Source: Elysia chlorotica
Lineage: Eukaryota; Mollusca; Gastropoda; Plakobranchidae
Direction of reading: 5' to 3'
DNA: 64,000 bases
Assembly (NCBI GenBank): GCA_003991915.1
Contig: RQTK01000160.1
Location: forward strand, 548,830-612,829
This document shows positions 10,833 to 22,935 of the stretch, in pieces. Position 1 is the first letter of the stretch. Each line of letters opens with the position of its first letter. The notes under the pieces are model-generated. The model made no database searches. It had not been told where the DNA came from and saw only the letters and a program-made list of their open reading frames with translations. The position numbers and the translations under genes were made by a program.

Positions 10833-13800
10833 CTACCCCCTTCCCCAGTTAAAATAAACAATTTCAATGGTACAAATAATTGCATCAATTGAATTATTGT
10901 CCACCACCTGCCTTCACTCAGACCAATTCTTGAAGAAACAATACAAAAGAGTAAATTTTGAAAATATGTCCAATCATACGAGAAACAAGTTTATTTTACT
11001 TGCATTCATGTGAGAGGGGAAATAAACGTAGAAAGTTCTATGCTTTGCAAATGTCATGATCAAAGAATATAATGTTCCAACTTGCACCAAGTGTCTCTCA
11101 TGAGGAAGAAATCAAACTCATCAATTAGCAATGCCTGATAATGTAACAACGCTGAAATGCATTATTCATAAGATATGAATTGTACAATCATCCATAAGAA
11201 ACTATTTTTCCTAATATACACAAGACAAGACCAAAATTAGCACGGGAGTCAGAAAATACAATTTTGTTGTGATTTCGAAGTAGACCATAGCAAATATCAA
11301 GATTCAGTTTTAATTCCGTACACAAAATTATATATCGTCTATTACAACTTGAACACTTGAAAAACAACATAGAATTCCAACACCGAATTCCATTTCGGCA
11401 CAAGGAGTATGTTTCATTCTAAAATGCAATAATGAAAGGTAAACACTTCATCATTATCAACACTTTTCGCAAGACAATATTTAAATTGTAAAAAGTTGAA
11501 AGGAAACGAAAGCTCATAAGGAACTGCAATAGATAACAACATGCAGGACGCACTCTTTCGTCCTCATGATTACAACTTTAATAATAGCATATGACGAAAA
11601 AAAGGGTGGCATACTCTCAATAAACTATTTACACAAGTTATTATAAAATATACAACTGTACACGACTTACAATTTCATGATCACGTAGACAAAATATCAT
11701 CTAATTATAAAAACGAATTTGAAGAAGAACGGTAAAACGCTATTTCTGGAGGCTACAAATAGCCGAATTAGCATAGCCTAGAAAGAACACCCGCATGGTA
11801 GTTATGATTACCGGGGATCGCTTAAATGGGAAAGGAAAACTATTGTAAAGCGAGAGCCCACCTTAATAAACGAGCGTTCTTTGCTGGACGGGTTTTTAAA
11901 AAAATAGAAGAGGTCTGTGATCCGTTTGGAGCACAAAAGGTTTCAAAGCCAGAAATTTATAAAAATGTGTAAGTGTAAACACTATGGCTAGACATTTACG
12001 TTCAATTGCAGAATATCTAGATTCCTGTGGTAGTGACTTACGGCTAGCATACCAACAGGGTTAGAGAATTCCATCTCTGTGTTGGAGAAGAACACCTACA
12101 CCATAGTCTGAGGCATGTGTCCGCACAATAAATTGTTCGCCAATGTTGGAAAGCACAAGAATAGGTTCGGGTGCCAAAATTTCTTGAATTCTCCTAAACT
12201 GAGATTCACAAAGAGTATCCCATTTTATCTTTTCGGGTGAACCTTTGCGTAAAAGATCCGTCATAGGTTTTGTCAAGGAAGACAAATCCGGCATAAACGC
12301 CCTGTAATATGACACTAAATCAAGAAGACTACGGAGCTGCTTCTTAGAAGTGGGTGTCTTTAAATTAAAAACTTTTGCCACCTCTCTCGGTAACGGTGTC
12401 ATAGTACCATCTGCTACTCGATGACCCAAAAACTCAATTGATGACTGTGCAACAATTAATTTTGTAGGATTAACAGTAAGACCATGTTTTCTGAATGTTT
12501 GGAGTAAACAACGAAAACCTTCAATATGTTCTGACCATGTAGAAGTATGTAGTAACATATCGTCGAAATAATTCAAAATATTTTTCACGTCTGCAAGCAC
12601 GATACGCATCAAACAACAAAATGTCGCGGGTGCTGTGATAAGTCCAAAAGGCATCCTAGTCCATTGCATCAAACCTAAAGGTGTCTGAAATGCAGTATAT
12701 TTACGGCTTTTATATTGGACCGGGATTTCCAATAGGCTTTAGAAAGATCACAAGATGTAAAAATAGAAGAATTAGACATTCGAGAGAAAAATCATCTGGC
12801 AAAGGAATATTTGTCGCATCAAAGACTGTAATAGCGTTCAGTTTTCTGAAATCAATACAAAACCGCCAAAAATTGTCTTTATTTTTTTACCAAAACAACC
12901 GGAGAACAACAGGTACTTGTAGATGGTTCTATTACGCCCAATTTCAACAGTTTTTCTGTTTGCTCTTTAATAAAATTTTTAGAGGCACACGGTAATTGAT
13001 AAGGTTTAACACGAACAAGCTCATCAGATTTTAAATGGATAATGTGTTCCATAGTTTTAGTATGGCCCGGGACAGAGGTCAGAATATCGGCGAATTCATC
13101 CAGAATTTGTTTAATATCCCGGTGTTGATCATCACTGAGTTCAGTGTTATTTGTTACTTCGGAACTAGAACAACTGTGAGAACAGGTTTCTATAGCTGTA
13201 ACGCATTATACTATAAGTTGATCTATTCATTTCCTCACCCTTTTTAGGTGCGTAACTTTTGGGTAACGGATTGGCTAGATGTATGTACATTATCTTGTTT
13301 GGTTGCATAACGTTTGCATTTCAAGCCTAAGAATTTAGTTGTGAGTTTTGCTTACTGAACACAGCCCTTCTCGAATCTCCGGCTTAGTTCTAGAATAGTA
13401 ATGACCTCGTCACCTCTTGTTTACCTTTGTTTTGATTGGTTGATTAATTGCTAAAAATAACAATTTTGTTGTGATTTCGAAGTAGACCATAGCAAATATC
13501 AAGATTCAGTTTTAATTCCGTACACAAAATTATATATCGTCTATTACAACTTGAACACTTGAAAAACAACATAGAATTCCAACACCGAATTCCATTTCGG
13601 CACAAGGAGTATGTTTCATTCTAAAATGCAATAATGAAAGGTAAACACTTCATCATTATCAACACTTTTCGCAAGACAATATTTAAATTGTAAAAAGTTG
13701 AAAGGAAACGAAAGCTCATAAGGAACTGCAATAGATAACAACATGCAGGACGCACTCTTTCGTCCTCATGATTACAACTTTAATAATAGCATATGACGAA

Positions 13801-16800
13801 AAAAAGGGTGGCATACTCTCAATAAACTATATACACAAGTCATTATAAAATATACAACTGTACACGACTTACAATTTCATGATCACGTAGACAAAATGTC
13901 ATCTAATTATAAAAACGAATTTGAAGAAGAACGGTAAAACGCTATTTCTGGAGGCTACAAATAGCCGAATCAGCATAGCCTAGAAAGAACACCCGCATGG
14001 TAGTTATGATTACCGGGGATCGCTTAAATCGAAAAGGAAAACTATTGTAAAGCGAGAGCCCACCTTAATAAAAGAGCGTTCTTTGCTGGACGGGTTTTTA
14101 AAAAAATAGAAGAGGTCTGTGATCCGTTTGGAGCACAAAAGGTTTCAAAGCCAGAAATTTATAAAAATGTGTAAGTGTAAACACTATGGCTAGACATTTA
14201 CGTTCAATTGCAGAATATCTAGATTCCTGTGGTAGTGACTTACGGCTAGCATACCAACAGGGTTTGAGAATTCCATCTCTGTGTTGGAGAAGAACACCTA
14301 CACCATAGTCTGAGGCATGTGTCCGCACAATAAATTGTTCGCAAAAAATGTTGGGAAGCACAAGAATAGGTTCGGGTGCCAAAATTTCTTGAATTCTCCT
14401 AAACTGAGATTCACAAAGAGTATCCCATTTTATCTTTTCGGGTGAACCTTTGCGTAAAAGATCCGTCATAGGTTTTGTCAAGGAAGACAAATCCGGTATA
14501 AACGCCCTGTAATATGACACTAGACCAAGAAGACTACGCAGTTGTTTCTTAGAGGTGGGTGACTTTAAATTAAAAACTTTTGCCACCTCTCTCGGTAACG
14601 GTGTCATAGTACCATCTGCTACTCGATGACCCAAAAACTCAATTGATGACTGTGCAACAATTAATCTGACAAAGAATAATCATCTGGCAAAGGAATATTT
14701 GTCGCATCAAAGACTGTAATAGCGTTCAGTTTTCTGAAATCAATACAAAACCGCCAAAATTGCCTTTCTTTTTTTACCAAAACAACCGGAGAACAACAGG
14801 TACTTGTAGATGGTTCTATTACGCCCAATTTCAACAGTTTTTCTGTTTCCTCTTTAATACAATTTTTAGAGGCATACGGTAATTGATAAGGTTTAACATG
14901 AACAAGCTCATCAGATTTTAAATGGATAATGTGTTCCATAGTTTTAGTATGGCCCGGGACAGAGGTCAGAATATCGGCGAATTCATCCAGAATTTGTTTA
15001 ATATCCCGGTGTTGATCATCACTGAGTTCAGTGTTATTTGTTACTTCGGAACTAGAACAACTGTGAGAACAGGTTTCTATAGCTGTAACGCATTATACTA
15101 TAAGTTGATCTATTCATTTCCTCACCCTTTTTAGGTGCGTAACTTTTGGGTAACGGATTGGCTAGATGTATGTACATTATCTTGTTTGGTTGCATAACGT
15201 TTGCATTTCAAGCCTAAGAATTTAGTTGTGAGTTTTGCTTACTGAACACAGCCCTTCTCGAATCTCCGGCTTAGTTCTAGAATAGTAATGACCTCGTCAC
15301 CTCTTGTTTACCTTTGTTTTGATTGGTTGATTAATTGCTAAAGAGGTGTACCGAGAATATTCTCTTATGATTTACGTAATTCTTTTTCTGGATGATTCGA
15401 CGAAATTTTGTATAAATAAGAATCTTAATTAGATTTAGCATGAGTCAACATTGTTTCAAGAGTCAACATTGTTTTCCAGAGTCTACATTGAAACTCCAGT
15501 AATTGTACTATTGAGCCGTCCTACAAACATTGTAGAGTATAACCCTTTTGTTGGATTAAACAGTTTGCAATTGTTACTTGCGGACTTCGGATTTATTTTC
15601 TATGGACGAGTCGTGTGATTGGCTGTGAATATTTTTAATACCCCTAGACAAACAGAGCCTAACAGATTACCACCATGTCCATTACTATATGATTTATTAC
15701 TATTATTTATATTATTAGGACATTGTGTTGACATATGCCCCAAACCACCACAAGAAGAACACTTAATAAGTTCTAAACTTTGTGCAATATTTCTGGGGCT
15801 CACACAACAATCTTTCATTCTATGGCCAACTTTGCCACATGAATAACATTTTATACTAGATTGTGACTTTTGTACAGAGTTAAAGTTAAGTTACCTGGCG
15901 TAACACGACAATCTCTTTATACGTGACCGACTTTACCACAAGAAAAACAGACAAGCTGAGATATTTGTTCTCCAGAAGACTTGCTCTGCAAAAGATTCCC
16001 ATTAAAAGATTCAGAACGACTCCTACCAAGACATTCATTTTGTCTTCAAGACTGAGGCCTTGAACGATTCCGTGAATCATTTGAATTCACAGAAGAAGCC
16101 GAAAAAGCAATACATTTATTATCAGTCTTGGAAAAAGACTTGTCAGGACGTGATGTCGAATAAATCATAGCATTTTTTTCAATTCTTTAACACTGGATGT
16201 ATTTCTATCTTAAATATATGTAACAAATTTAGAATTACATGATTCAAAAAGCTGCTCTTTCAATATAAAAAACCACAGTGATTTAAAATCTTTACCATCG
16301 GCTAAATGGACCCATCTCGTATAAGAACGTATCCATCGATTAAAGAATGTCTCAAAGTTTTCATCGTCTTTCGGTTTGGCAGAAAGATATTTTTTCCGAA
16401 AATCATGCATAGAGTAGTTGAAACGATGAAGAAGGGCATCTTTAATGCGATCCTAATCTTTGGATTCTTCAGGGTCAAGACTTAAAAGAATAGTTAAGGC
16501 CTCCCCTGTTAATAAATTCAATAAAATAGAAGGGTGTGTAGATTTCTGCCAGCCCATGACGTTTGCATGGCGTTCAAATCTTTCAAGATAAAGATCCACG
16601 TCATCAAGTGGTGATAACTTTGGAATCTTAGATCTATTAGAGACAAAAGGGTCACCAGCTTTAGAAGGCACACCAGAACTATCTTGCTTCTCACATTGCA
16701 GTTTTTTAGTCTCAAGTTCTGCTCTCCTCAAATCGCGTTCCTCTGCACGATCCTGTCTTTCCATTTCTAATCGACGCTTTTCCATTTCTCTTTCATTTTC

Positions 16801-17403
16801 AAGTATTTGTTTCTCTTCTTCCCTCTGAATACGTTTTTCTTCTATCTCTGATTCCCTCTGAATACGTTTTTCTTCTATCTCTCGTTCTTTTTTAAGTTTT
16901 GCTTCAACTCTATTTTGGATCCACTCTAGAAGGTTTTCTTGAGGGACATTTAATTTTTCCGCCAAACTCATAAAAGTTTCGTACAGGTCCACTGTGATTT
17001 GTAGATAGTAAATGTTCAAATACGGTAATTATACTTTTTTTTTCAACACATGTACATTCGGTTTATTTGTCGCTTGGTTAATCAAACAACACTAAGTTTA
17101 AATGAGCCTGTGCGAGTAAATCAGTGTTCATAAATATAAATAATATGAGTATTGATTACACAGCAATTACAGCTGTTTTATATGTAGGGCTCATTTAACC
17201 TATTTGTGCAATATCACACCATATAACAAATGAATAACAAAGATATACGCCATGTATTACGCCGCAGATAATATTCAATTTCAACTAATAAGTTTAGATA
17301 TAGACCTAGACCCATATTTATCTCCCTTCTTCTCGCGTTTTCTCTATCTCTCACATTCCGTGTTCCTTTTCTAATGTTTTCTTCAAACAAACAAATACAT
17401 ACT

Positions 17404-17694
17404 TGTCACAAGGAATAATATAACAATATCGATACAAAATACAACATAAACGTTAACCTACCTAACATAACATGCCGCACAAGAACAGGACCCGACCAAA
17501 AGTGACGAGATACAAAATGTGATCTCAATTTAAAGGGTTACATTAGAAGCTTTTAGAAAGGGCAATACTGACAAAAGTTCACACAAGACCCTGAACACAC
17601 AAAACACAACAACCACAGAACCAGTTCAAAGACATACATAACGGCATTTACAAAACGCTATTCAAAATGTAACATAGAAAATGCAATCCTAACA
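17404..17694 (-). repeat. 5' LTR of the Gypsy fossil
   Basis: About 291 bp, directly repeated at 10533-10832. It starts TGTTAGG on the minus strand and abuts an ATG microsatellite on its outer side. Confidence 0.7.
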
Positions 17695-17695
17695 A

Positions 17696-18140
<445 letters not shown>

Positions 18141-18395
18141 TATATAGACCTTTAATATCAAGATGATAAAAATTTCATAATGTTACACCTAAACCTGCCA
18201 TTGTACAGAGTATTTTAGCCTTTTTTTTTAAATTCCTTCACTTAAAATGTTTTTTTATAAAGGATTAGACAGCGCTTTTCTGTATTTTTTCCTTTCTTTA
18301 AACCTTTAAGACGTTTAATTTTTCTTTCATGTTTACGATACTTGTTCTTTTCATAACCTTTCTTGCTACTGATTATCTGTATACTGATATGCCAG

Positions 18396-18624
18396 TGTGT
18401 GGCGGAGCTGTTTCTGGGGATAATGGAACAATCACCACACCGAATTTCCCACGAAACTACTCGAACGAAGAAAGATGTCTTTGGGACATCTCCGTAGAGC
18501 GTGGGAAAGTAATCCAGCTAACGTTTCACGAATTTGCTGTACAACAGCACGATCGTTGTAACTGTGACTGGGTGTATGTAAGTAAAAAGAGAGGCTCCCT
18601 GAATTTTTAAATTTTACTGTTATA

Positions 18625-18658
<34 letters not shown>

Positions 18659-19353
18659 AGTAAAAAAATACCTGTCAAAATGGTCAAGCACAGTTTTGGC
18701 AAAACGAATATATATAAACAGTTATAGAAAAAAATTTACATGTAGCAAAACATAAGTTGTAAGCAATTGTTCAAAATGTTAAAAGAATGAATAAAGTGAT
18801 ATTTAAAAAATAAATAACTAAAAAAGCAAAATACATAAAAAGATAAAAAAAATGAATAAATAAATAAAAAAAATAAATAATAAATAGTTACAAGATTAAA
18901 AAATAATTAAATAATCAATAAAAAAACATGTTAAGGAAAGATAGGGGGAAAAAAGATTGGGGTGGGGGGGGAAATAGCGAATTGAAAGTGTTTGTACAAC
19001 AGAAGGCATACAGACAGCAAACATCTTTTTGTGTATACATCGTACAACGATGTGAACTAAATATAGAAATGGGTTTCCTCCGGAAATTACAAAGACCCTA
19101 TAATTATACTATTTATTTATATTAAGTTAAAACCACTTATATATATTTAAATACATAAAAATGTGATTTAACAACAAGTTATTTTAAGGTCCGCTTAACA
19201 ACCAGTCTGCTCCACCATCGCCAGATCCATGAAAATTTCACCTCACGAGCTAACCCCTTGGGGAGAAAATGTGGATTTTCTATCCCGAAACCAATTAGAT
19301 CGAACGGCAACCAGATGTTCGTGGAGTTTTTTTCTGGCCCACTTGATACAGCC
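18396..19353 (+). CDS. CUB domain module 3, second exon cut by assembly gap
   Basis: Exon a is 18396-18577, with the CGGAVSGD opening, TITTPNFPRNY, CLWDISV and the CNCDWV signature. Exon b starts at 19225 after a CAG acceptor, shows NPLG-KCGFSIP and SNGNQMFVEF in the expected order, and runs into a gap of 32 N at 19354. Phases match modules 1 and 2. An upstream open frame to an ATG at 18329 with a hydrophobic start is shared with module 2. It could be a signal peptide, but it more likely reflects duplicated intron sequence. Confidence 0.7.
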
Positions 19354-19385
19354 NNNNNNNNNNNNNNNNNNNNNNNNNNNNNNNN
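19354..19385. other. Assembly gap (32 N)
   Basis: Unresolved bases inside CUB exon b. Sequence on the two sides is a direct repeat (intron end plus exon b), so the gap sits at an assembly ambiguity. Confidence 0.99.
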
Positions 19386-19475
19386 TATATATATATATGT
19401 ATGTATATAAAAGATGATTTAACAACAAGTTATTTTAAGGTCCGCTTTACAACCAGTCTGCTCCACCATCTTCAG

Positions 19476-19632
19476 ATCTATGAAAAATCCACCTCAGGAC
19501 TCTACCCCCTGGGGAGAAAATGTGGATTTTCTATCCCGAGACCAATTGTATCGAACGGCAACCAGATGTTCGTGGATTTTTTTTCTGGCCCACTTGATAC
19601 AGCCCAAGGTTTCCTGGCTTCGTGGAAAGCAC
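19476..19632 (+). CDS. CUB exon b, second copy after the gap
   Basis: A complete CUB second exon: IYEKSTS, GRKCGFSIP, SNGNQMFVDF, GFLASW, with a GTAAGA donor in phase 1. It closely resembles the truncated exon b at 19225-19353, including the upstream intron. Either it is the true completion of module 3, with the earlier piece an alternative haplotype placed in tandem, or it belongs to a fourth module whose first exon is missing in the gap. Confidence 0.65.
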
Positions 19633-19852
19633 GTAAGAATAAAAACTGTGTCCTAATGTTTGAGACGTGTATATTTCTAAAATATTCCTTAACTGATTGT
19701 TATAAAAACGTGTTTATCTCTGTAAGAAAAATGAGAAATTACCTTTTTTATATTATTTTTTTTAAACAAATAAAATAACTTGAATTTCTTAATGTCTCTA
19801 AAAATGGCTTATCTTTCTTAATTTGGAGAAAATTGTAGTAATAGATTATTGA

Positions 19853-20888
19853 CAAGGCGATGGGTGCCGAGTAAAAGGTGCGGGTTCGATCCCCGTCCAT
19901 GTCATTTGTCTAAAAAATGTGTCTTTGTCTACTTGTCTTATCTGTTGGTCTAAGCTAGACCTCGGTTTGCGGCTGTCCCTTTCTAACCTATTTTCACCTT
20001 ATTCCCTCAGTCGCTCGCATCATTATTTGGTCCCTAGGTCTAGCTCCGTCTGTTAAAGCCTCTATAGTTGTTGACCTGCTTCTATGTATCATAATTCTAT
20101 TATTTATTCTGGCTAACATGAATACTTCGGGATCCTATAGAGAAACTAGTTTGTTCACGTTCTGTAATAAAAACGGACAGGTCTAACTCAGCAAAGTACG
20201 ATTTCTCAGTCAAGGCAAGCCGTGTGTAAAGCCCTCTGACAGGAGCTTTCATTTTTGTGAAAGCCGATGGCAGAGTGGTTAAGCACACTGGTCTTCGCCT
20301 TGGCAAGGCGATGGGTGCCGAGTAGAAGGTGCGGGTTCGATCCCCGTCCATGTCATTTGTCTAAAAATGTGTCTTTGTCTACTTGTATTATCTGTTGGTC
20401 TAAGCTAGACCTAGGTTTGTGGCTGTCCCTTTCTAACCTATTTTTACCTTATTCCCTCAGTCGCTCGCATCATTATTTGGTCCCTAGGTCTAGCTCCGTC
20501 TGTTAAAGCCTCTATAGTTGTTGGCCTGCTTCTCTGTATCATAATTCTATTATTTATTCTGGCTAACATGAATACTTCGGGATCCTATAGAGAAACTAGT
20601 TTGTTCACGTTCTGTAATAAAATCTGGACAGGTCTTACTCAGCAAAGTACGATTTCTCAGTCAAGGCAAGCCGTGTGTAAAGCCCTCTAAAAGGAGCTTT
20701 CATTTTTGTGAAAGCCGATGGCAGAGTGGTTAAGCACACTGGTCTTCGCCTTGGCAAGGCGATGGGTGCCGAGTAGAAGGTGCGGGTTCGATCCCCGTCC
20801 ATGTCATTTGTCTAAAAATGTGTCTTTGTCTACTTGTCTTATCTGTTGGTCTAAGCTAGACCTAGGTTTGTGGCTGTCCCTTTCTAAC

Positions 20889-20982
<94 letters not shown>

Positions 20983-20985
20983 AGC
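19853..20985 (+). repeat. 451-bp tandem repeat with tRNA-derived SINE heads (SINE-B)
   Basis: Units start at 19853, 20304 and 20755 (period 451 bp, very similar), and the third is cut short by a CTA microsatellite. The last bases of each unit plus the start of the next contain a class II tRNA-like head (GGCAGAGTGGTTAAGC as A box, GGTTCGATCCC as B box) followed by a TCTGTTGGTCTAAGCTAGACC body. The acceptor-stem sides do not pair, so this is a SINE head and not a working tRNA. An ATG frame across the head is a by-product. Confidence 0.8.
20890..20982. repeat. (CTA)n microsatellite at the SINE-B end
   Basis: About 30 uninterrupted CTA units directly after the SINE-B body word CTTTCTAACCT. It is probably an expanded SINE tail. 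Confidence 0.9.
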
Positions 20986-21045
20986 TGATTAAGAGTGTAG
21001 TGACCTAAATTTGTGTAATCGTTATGCTGTAATGACAAAAAAAAA

Positions 21046-21240
21046 GAGCCGAACTGAGAGTTAAGCCGACGTTAAACCTACGCTCTGCCTGATTAAAATA
21101 TCACGACAATTTTGGCCAGATTAAGTCTGACTTATTTAAAACTAAGCTAGGGCAACAGAACATAAATGTCAAGTCTGGGTTGAGTTTAAACCGCAGTTAA
21201 TCCCCACTGGTGCAACTGAGTGTTAATGTTGTTTTTAAAC
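21046..21240. mobile_element. Possible MITE
   Basis: The ends contain related words (AACTGAGAGTTAA and AACTGAGTGTTAA). GTTAAGCCGACGTTAAAC at the left resembles the reverse complement of the right part. It looks like a small non-autonomous DNA element, but the terminal inverted repeats are imperfect. The remaining sequence up to 21405 shows nothing else. Confidence 0.3.
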
Positions 21241-21405
21241 ACCTAGAAAAATGGCAAAGATTAGCACTACTCACTCCTGTTGCTTGACGAGCTGACTTGA
21301 ACCTGCAGATAGTTTTTTTACTAAGTTTCATAGCTTTTGATTAATTCGCATCCATAATACTAATTAATGGTCAATACCTAAACTTAAGCCTAGAGATCTT
21401 CATAC

Positions 21406-22363
21406 CTTCATGCTCTGGTTAGAGAACTGGCCAATCAGATTTTTCTTGCCAGCATCAGTTGACTTAAGATGCTCAAACAGTTGCTTCACTTGGAAATAAT
21501 TCAGCTCTGGACACAAGAAAATGTGAGGAACAATGTTGAGGTCATCAAATGAACCATTATATATGCAAAAACGAATCAATTAATATATAAACAGATATAA
21601 AACAAAATATTTCAAATTCTAAAAAAAACAAAATTTATATATTTTTATCTTTTTGGACAGTTCAGTGGTCATGTCAGTACCAAAACAATGTACCATTGTC
21701 GGAACTCATGCCGATTTTTTGACATATATTTTAGATAGATAAGATTTAGAGGATATTTTTTTGCGTTTTTCGTCATTTTTTATGATTTTACCGGCCGCAG
21801 TGTGCAGTCGCTCGAGTTTAGAGAATTAGCACTAGATTGGATTTTACATTCTGGGCAAAAAGTAGAGTGTCACCTACGGGGAATGCTCAACAGTTCCAGA
21901 ATTTGTTGATTTGGGTGATCCTCCTTCTGGCTTGCCTCCTTTGCCTTGAGGATCTTGTCCCGGATGACTGTCAATATTGTCTGGCATTGCTGAGTGCAGT
22001 GACGTCGGTTCACAAGCCAATCTGACAATAAAAAGTATATATGTTTTTGTCCTCGTTATGAGTAGGAGATAAAATTATAAATCCATCAATTTATCAAGAT
22101 CTAGCCTCTTGTAAAAAAATGAATGCACGTTTACAAAACTGATTATATCATTATCATTTTATGGTAACTTATGCCACACTCTCTCTCTCTCTCTCAGGGA
22201 TTCCGAAACTGAAAGCTATTGAGAATATAAACTACACCACTCTTCACAAAATGTGTTCATGTCTAAAGGCCTATGTAATGGATTTGTTCTGGAAAAAAAT
22301 CTCACCAAGAAGCTTGTTGTAGTGAATATCAATTGGAAGATTCTGTAAAGCTTGTTGGGTCAT
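21406..22363 (-). CDS. CDK5RAP3: CDK5 regulatory subunit-associated protein 3, N-terminal exons only
   Basis: Exons on the minus strand are 22306-22363 (start ATG at 22363), 21878-22021 and 21406-21506. They encode about 101 residues. Landmarks shared with animal CDK5RAP3 are LPIDIHYNKLLDWLVNRRHC, then ILTVIRDKI, LELLS, and a third exon with LNYF...LK.T.A..KN..G..S.Q.MK. All junctions keep frame (phases 1, 1, 0) with GT-AG sites. CDK5RAP3 (C53/LZAP) is the substrate adaptor of the UFL1-DDRGK1 UFM1 ligase, which modifies ER-bound ribosomes and acts in ER-phagy. The remaining roughly 400 residues were not found between here and base 1, although the next exon (starting DWQ in vertebrates) is expected to the left. 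Either a very long intron spans the CUB locus, or the locus is truncated or misassembled. Confidence 0.88.
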
Positions 22364-22935
22364 GATTATCAAGCCTAGCTTTGTGTAGCAGCAGGGTAGA
22401 CAACTAATAATAAACACCAGTAGCAAAGGGTTAGAATCTAGATTAGATCCTAATAATTAATGCGACACAGAAGTTAACTTCAGCATCTGCACTTGAAGGC
22501 ATGGATTCTTTAATTAAATGGTAATAAATGCGAGCACAACCATAAATCATACAGTTGCTAAATAGCTTTCATTAAATATTTAGATCTAAATCTAGACCAC
22601 TGTTTCTGAGTATTTCAACGTTGCAATATTCAGCTTCGCGTTTCGTTTAATCTAAGAAGTATATTTTATAAATAATCGTCAACAAATAAAAAGTACGAAT
22701 CCTTAGAATCTATGCACACAGAACAATATTTACTATTAAATGGATACACAATAAATAAAAGTAGCGCTTAGTCATTGTACTAGTACACTGCCAATTAAAT
22801 CTTAATATCCTATTAATTATTCAATCCTGATAATACCCTTTTTATTCTTTTTGGTCCTACATTAAACTAATGTAGATATCTAGACCCCTTCTGGTTACTA
22901 GACCCCTAGTTTTGAACTTTCATTTGTTTACAAAG
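22364..22935. promoter_or_regulatory. Bidirectional promoter region CDK5RAP3 / CEP70
   Basis: Only 572 bp separate the divergent start codons, so both 5' UTRs and promoters must lie here unless there are upstream non-coding exons. Just before the CEP70 ATG is TTGTTTAC, a forkhead-type word. The ATG itself lies in AAGATGGCGGAC, a YY1-type initiator. No TATA box was obvious. The motif calls are inference. Confidence 0.6.

Larger units (their letters stand above)
10533..17694 (-). mobile_element. Gypsy/Ty3-type LTR retrotransposon, broken fossil
   Basis: The element reads on the minus strand. Its parts in order are: 5' LTR (17404-17694); a gag region (about 15600-17019) with a charged coiled-coil segment and CCHC zinc knuckles; a Gypsy-type reverse transcriptase and RNase H region (within 12061-12732 and 14098-14939) with an FGL, YFDD and LGHRV signature; a purine-rich tract just before the 3' LTR; and the 3' LTR (10533-10832). 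The pol region is present twice in tandem (about 11262-13455 and 13465-15352, nearly identical). An integrase was not recognised. The element is clearly broken, with several breaks. The LTRs differ by very roughly 8% by eye, so the insertion is not recent. It separates the CUB modules. Confidence 0.85.

Noticed and set aside
20268-20350. A tRNA-Leu/Ser-like gene
   Set aside because: A and B boxes and a T stem are present, but the acceptor-stem strands do not pair and the unit continues as a SINE.
20267-21008. Repeated frame starting MAEWLSTLVF
   Set aside because: It is the tRNA-like head and body of SINE-B read through. It recurs because the unit is tandem, not because it is a gene.
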